This document shows, piece by piece, positions 14,948 to 17,049 of a stretch of 17,049 nucleotides of DNA; within the stretch, counting starts at the first letter, position 1, and each line of letters opens with the position of its first letter. A program made the translations under genes and the position numbers. Below the pieces are notes generated by a model. That model searched no databases and was not told the origin of the DNA. It worked only from the letters and a program-made list of their open reading frames with translations. This DNA is from JAKORR01 sp964608495 (GTDB lineage Bacteria; Armatimonadota; Zipacnadia; Zipacnadales; FEN-943), in assembly GCA_964608495.1 (NCBI GenBank), contig CAZSOQ010000107.1, positions 1 through 17,049 of the forward strand. Direction: 5' to 3'.

Positions 14948-14992
14948 GCGGGGGAGGCCCCTCTTTCAAACGCCAAGAGGGGCCTCCCCCGC
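14948..14992 (+). terminator. Perfect 18-bp stem-loop downstream of the GxGYxYP gene
   Basis: The 18-nt arms at 14948-14965 (beginning GCGGGGGAGG) and 14975-14992 (ending CCTCCCCCGC) are exact reverse complements, separated by a 9-nt loop. The stem starts 66 bp after the GxGYxYP stop codon, as expected for a terminator of the two-gene plus-strand unit. There is no T-run after it, which may reflect the high-GC genome or a different role such as 3'-end protection. It is the first and strongest of the series of hairpins in this gap. Confidence 0.65.
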
Positions 14993-15000
14993 ACCCCCTC

Positions 15001-15266
15001 CACCAGAAAGCTCTGTCGCCGCTTGGCTTGCCGACTTCGTCGGCTGCACCAAGCGGCTCCCTGGTGTCAGTCTGGGACGAGCACGAGGGTTGCCGGTTTC
15101 AGCGATACCGGACTCATGAGTAGTCGGAGCTAAGTGCATTGCAGTAAGGACACAGACCAGCATCGGGACAAGGTAAGGTCTGTGACTGCAAGCAGCCTGG
15201 GGCTCTGCCCGGAGAAGCTTAGCTTCTCTCGCCCCTGACCCCATCATCCGCGTAGCTACTTAGCTT
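15001..15266 (+). promoter_or_regulatory. Candidate structured RNA / leader upstream of the FAD oxidoreductase gene
   Basis: Almost the whole stretch can fold. An element at 15001-15066 nests CACCAG/CTGGTG (15001-15006/15061-15066), GCCGCTTGG/CCAAGCGGC (15018-15026/15049-15057) and GCCGAC/GTCGGC (15030-15035/15039-15044). Next come CCGGT/ACCGG (15093-15097/15107-15111), the palindrome ACTCATGAGT (15112-15121), TTGCAG/CTGCAA (15139-15144/15186-15191) enclosing CACAGACC/GGTCTGTG (15151-15158/15177-15184), and GGGGC/GCCCC (15199-15203/15231-15235) enclosing GAGAAG/CTTCTC. AGCTAAG at 15128-15134 can pair with CTTAGCT either at 15218-15224 or at 15259-15265, just before the GGAGG site, as expected of a switching leader. 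No known riboswitch consensus was recognised. It could instead be an independent small RNA or a degraded mobile element. Confidence 0.5.
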
Positions 15267-15271
15267 GGAGG
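15267..15271 (+). promoter_or_regulatory. Ribosome binding site of the FAD oxidoreductase gene
   Basis: GGAGG lies 8 nt before the ATG at 15280 and decides that start over the in-frame TTG at 15265, which would overlap it. One base separates it from the CTTAGCT copy at 15259-15265. Confidence 0.75.
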
Positions 15272-15279
15272 ACTGCCGG

Positions 15280-16605
15280 ATGAGCCAGCAGACGGAGTAC
15301 GACGTCATCGTGGCAGGCGGAGGGACGGCGGGCAGTCTGGCGGCCGTGGCCGCGGCGCGCGAGGGCGCGCGGACACTGTGCGTCGAGCAGTTCGGCGCGC
15401 TGGGCGGGACCACCAGCTTCGGGCTGGTCACGCCGATGATGGGCCATGGGCTGGGGAAGCGCCGGCTGGTGCGTGGGCTGTGTGACGAGGTAGGCCGGCG
15501 ACTCGAGGCGTATCCGGGCGGCGATGCGGTGTACCACAACCCGGAGGCCCTGAAGTACGTGCTGGAGGACATGGCGGTGGAGGCGGGGGTGAAGCTGCTG
15601 TACTACACGATGGTCACGGGGGCGGCGGTGGAGGCCGGGGCCCTGACGGCTGTGGAGGTGCACAACAAGTCCGGGCGGGGCGAGGTCCGTGCGAAGGCCT
15701 TCGTGGACGCGACGGGTGACGCCGATCTGGCCGTGCTGGCGGGCTGTCCGTACCAGTCCGGGCGCCCCGAGGACGGGCTGAACCAGTCGGCCTCGCTGCG
15801 GTTTGTGGTCGGGGGCGTGGACCTGGAGGCGCTGGCGCAGTGGCTGCGCGACCACGACCGCGAGGCCCAGCCGCCAAGATTCGGGTTCGGCTTCGCGCGG
15901 GGGTATAACGCGCCGCCGTGGATGGAGGAGATGCTGGACCAGGCGGCGGCGGAGGGCGTGTTCTCGGACCAGGAGGGAGGCTATATCCAGTTCTTCAGCA
16001 TGCCGGGGCGGCCGGGGGAGCTGTTCTTCAACTGCCCGCGGATCATGAGGGTGAACTGCGCGCGGGCCGAGGATCTGACGCGGGCGCAGGTCGAGGGGCG
16101 GCGGCTGATACCGGGGATCGTCGAGTTCTGCCGGAGGTACATGGTGGGCTTCGAGCAGGCGTACATCGCCTGGACCGCGCCGATGGTGGGGGTGCGCGAG
16201 ACGCGGCGCATCCTGGGCGAGTACGTGTTCAGCGCGGATGATGTGCTCAGCGGGGCGAAGTTCGAGGACGCGGCGGCGCGGTCGGCCTACCCGATAGACG
16301 TGCACTACCCCGACAGGGCCGGGGTGAGCATCAAGCACCCGCCGCAGGGTGACTACTACGAGATACCGTACCGGTGCCTGGTGCCGGTGCGACCCGATGG
16401 GCTGCTGGTGGCGGGGCGCTGCATCTCGGCGACCTTCGAGGGGCAGTCGGCGATGCGGGTGGTCGGGCCGGTGCGAGCGCTGGGGCAGGGAGCGGGGATT
16501 GCCGCCGCGCGGGCGGCCCTGACGGGCGTGTCACCCAGGCGGCTGGACGCGGCGGCTCTGCGCGCACGCTTGGAGGAGCTTGGGGTGCTGGGCGACGCCG
16601 AGTAG
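15280..16605 (+). CDS. FAD-dependent oxidoreductase (FAD_oxidored family)
   Basis: Predicted 441-aa cytoplasmic flavoprotein without signal peptide. The N-terminal Rossmann dinucleotide-binding motif is YDVIVAGGGTAGSLAAVAAA (7-26), with the ribose-binding acid Glu36 in LCVEQFGALGG. FVDATGDADLAVLAGCPY (141-158) is the second FAD-contacting segment of this family, GVRETRRILGEY (304-315) is typical of it, and LVAGRCISATFEGQSAMRVVGPVRALGQGAGIAAA (376-410) is the C-terminal FAD motif. Members of the family occur widely in environmental bacteria beside sugar-degradation and secreted-hydrolase genes; most have no known substrate. A fumarate-reductase/succinate-dehydrogenase role is unlikely because the active-site layout and partner subunits are absent. 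The gene has its own long structured leader and converges on the zinc-binding protein gene 33 bp downstream. Confidence 0.9.
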   Translation: MSQQTEYDVIVAGGGTAGSLAAVAAAREGARTLCVEQFGALGGTTSFGLVTPMMGHGLGKRRLVRGLCDEVGRRLEAYPGGDAVYHNPEALKYVLEDMAVEAGVKLLYYTMVTGAAVEAGALTAVEVHNKSGRGEVRAKAFVDATGDADLAVLAGCPYQSGRPEDGLNQSASLRFVVGGVDLEALAQWLRDHDREAQPPRFGFGFARGYNAPPWMEEMLDQAAAEGVFSDQEGGYIQFFSMPGRPGELFFNCPRIMRVNCARAEDLTRAQVEGRRLIPGIVEFCRRYMVGFEQAYIAWTAPMVGVRETRRILGEYVFSADDVLSGAKFEDAAARSAYPIDVHYPDRAGVSIKHPPQGDYYEIPYRCLVPVRPDGLLVAGRCISATFEGQSAMRVVGPVRALGQGAGIAAARAALTGVSPRRLDAAALRARLEELGVLGDAE

Positions 16606-16633
16606 CCGCACGAGACCCTGCGTCGCACGTGGC

Positions 16634-16665
16634 GGTGGCTATTCGAGGTGCTCGAAAGAGCCACC
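16634..16665. terminator. Hairpin between convergent genes, overlapping a stop codon
   Basis: GGTGGCT (16634-16640) pairs with AGCCACC (16659-16665), and inside it TTCGAG (16642-16647) pairs with CTCGAA (16651-16656) around a GTG loop. That makes 13 pairs interrupted by a 1x2 bulge. The stem includes the stop codon of the minus-strand gene and begins 28 bp past the oxidoreductase stop, so it is well placed as a bidirectional terminator. There is no T-run on either side. Confidence 0.45.
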
Positions 16666-17049
16666 ACAGCTCGGGCAGGCCTTGCCGCCACCTCGGCGGT
16701 CCGGGGCGTGGAGCAGAAGACACTCCATGCAGTAGACGCGGCCGCACTTGGTACACCGGAAGCCCCTTCGGTCCTCGATGCGCAAGAGAGCCGCCTGCTG
16801 CTCTTCCTTCTGGCGCTGGAGGCGGTCGGAGGCGTCGAGCGCGCCACCCACCATGGTGAACCCGCCCATTCGGGCCTTGACATCGCCGGTTTCCGGGTCC
16901 ACCACGAGTCCGGCCGCCCTGCACGCCTCCTGGAACGCAGACGTCGTAAGCGTCTCTCTCGAGCAACGGTAGCAGACCGTCCCAGGCCTGGGTGGGCGGG
17001 ACGCGGCGGCGGGCTGGCGGGTGCTCGTTGACTCCTGGGGCTGCAACCC
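16639..17049 (-). CDS. Small zinc-ribbon/RING-like Cys-rich protein, probably 5' partial
   Basis: The frame is open to the right window edge. The only near-edge start is a TTG at 17046 without a visible ribosome binding site, so the true start may lie outside the window. The visible 135 residues have a CYRC pair (25-28) and a C-terminal cluster C-x2-C-x4-C-x2-C-x3-H-x10-C-x2-C (98-127, containing CTKCGRVYCMEC and CPSCGG). This is enough for two zinc sites in a RING- or treble-clef-like fold. A charged helical segment (RLQRQKEEQQAALLRIEDRR, 75-94) links the two parts. No family could be named with confidence. It could act in protein or nucleic-acid binding; no catalytic residues are seen. Confidence 0.7.
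   Translation of the reverse strand, partial: GLQPQESTSTRQPAAASRPPRPGTVCYRCSRETLTTSAFQEACRAAGLVVDPETGDVKARMGGFTMVGGALDASDRLQRQKEEQQAALLRIEDRRGFRCTKCGRVYCMECLLLHAPDRRGGGKACPSCGGSFEHLE

Noticed and set aside
14966..15247. Minus-strand open frame of 93 codons in the hairpin-rich gap
   Set aside because: It runs through successive palindromes, has no ribosome binding site and no similarity to a known protein that I can recognise.
15001..15266. Known riboswitch, T-box, SRP RNA, RNase P or tmRNA
   Set aside because: I looked for the cobalamin B12 box, the T-box AGGGTGG..ACCGCG motif and the SRP GGTCAGG..GGAAGCAGCC loop. Only a short AAGCAGCC match at about 15190-15197 was seen, without the rest of the consensus.
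1..17049. CRISPR array, tRNA/rRNA gene, transposase or phage genes
   Set aside because: No regularly spaced repeats, tRNA-like cloverleaf, rRNA segment or recombinase motif was recognised.

Overview
The window is about 17 kb of very GC-rich bacterial DNA (around 70% by eye) with tightly packed genes. Codon thirds are strongly G/C-biased, which leaves long spurious open frames on the antisense strands. The gene content points to an uncultivated environmental bacterium of the Armatimonadota / Planctomycetota / Hydrogenedentota kind: MutS2, a class II-type histone-deacetylase homologue, and several large secreted proteins of poorly characterised carbohydrate-related families (GxGYxYP, GH42-like, SGNH esterase). 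A URO-D/MtaA-like protein and an FAD_oxidored-family enzyme fit the same picture. The phylum is an inference; there is no rRNA or other marker that settles it.

Layout. Bases 1-474 hold no convincing gene. They are visibly less GC-rich than the rest and carry several inverted repeats, including a 50-nt compound hairpin and three TCTAGA motifs. From 475 to 9616 six genes run on the minus strand; in transcription order they are a histone-deacetylase-family protein, mutS2, a secreted GH42-like TIM-barrel protein, a URO-D/MtaA-like protein, an Eis-like GNAT acetyltransferase and a secreted SGNH/GDSL hydrolase. The GH42-like and URO-D-like genes are 13 bp apart and look translationally coupled. A 71-bp divergent promoter region (9617-9687) separates this block from the plus-strand genes: a secreted transglutaminase-like protein with Fn3/Ig-like modules (9688-12195) and a secreted GxGYxYP-family protein (12257-14881).

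Between 14882 and 15279 is a 398-bp gap almost filled with consecutive inverted repeats. It starts with a perfect 18-bp terminator-like stem, followed by a set of nested hairpins. A heptamer in it can pair with two alternative partners, one of them immediately upstream of the ribosome binding site of the following FAD-dependent oxidoreductase gene (15280-16605). This is the best candidate in the window for an undescribed element, either a structured regulatory leader or a small RNA. A minus-strand zinc-binding protein gene (16639 to the window edge) converges on the oxidoreductase, and a hairpin overlaps its stop codon.

Functionally, four of the ten products have N-terminal export signals (SGNH hydrolase, GH42-like, transglutaminase-like, GxGYxYP). 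They probably act on extracellular polysaccharide, glycoprotein or peptide material. The URO-D-like, FAD-dependent and acetyltransferase proteins are cytoplasmic and could process the resulting small molecules, but no specific pathway can be named from the sequence. MutS2 and the deacetylase homologue are housekeeping-type genes.
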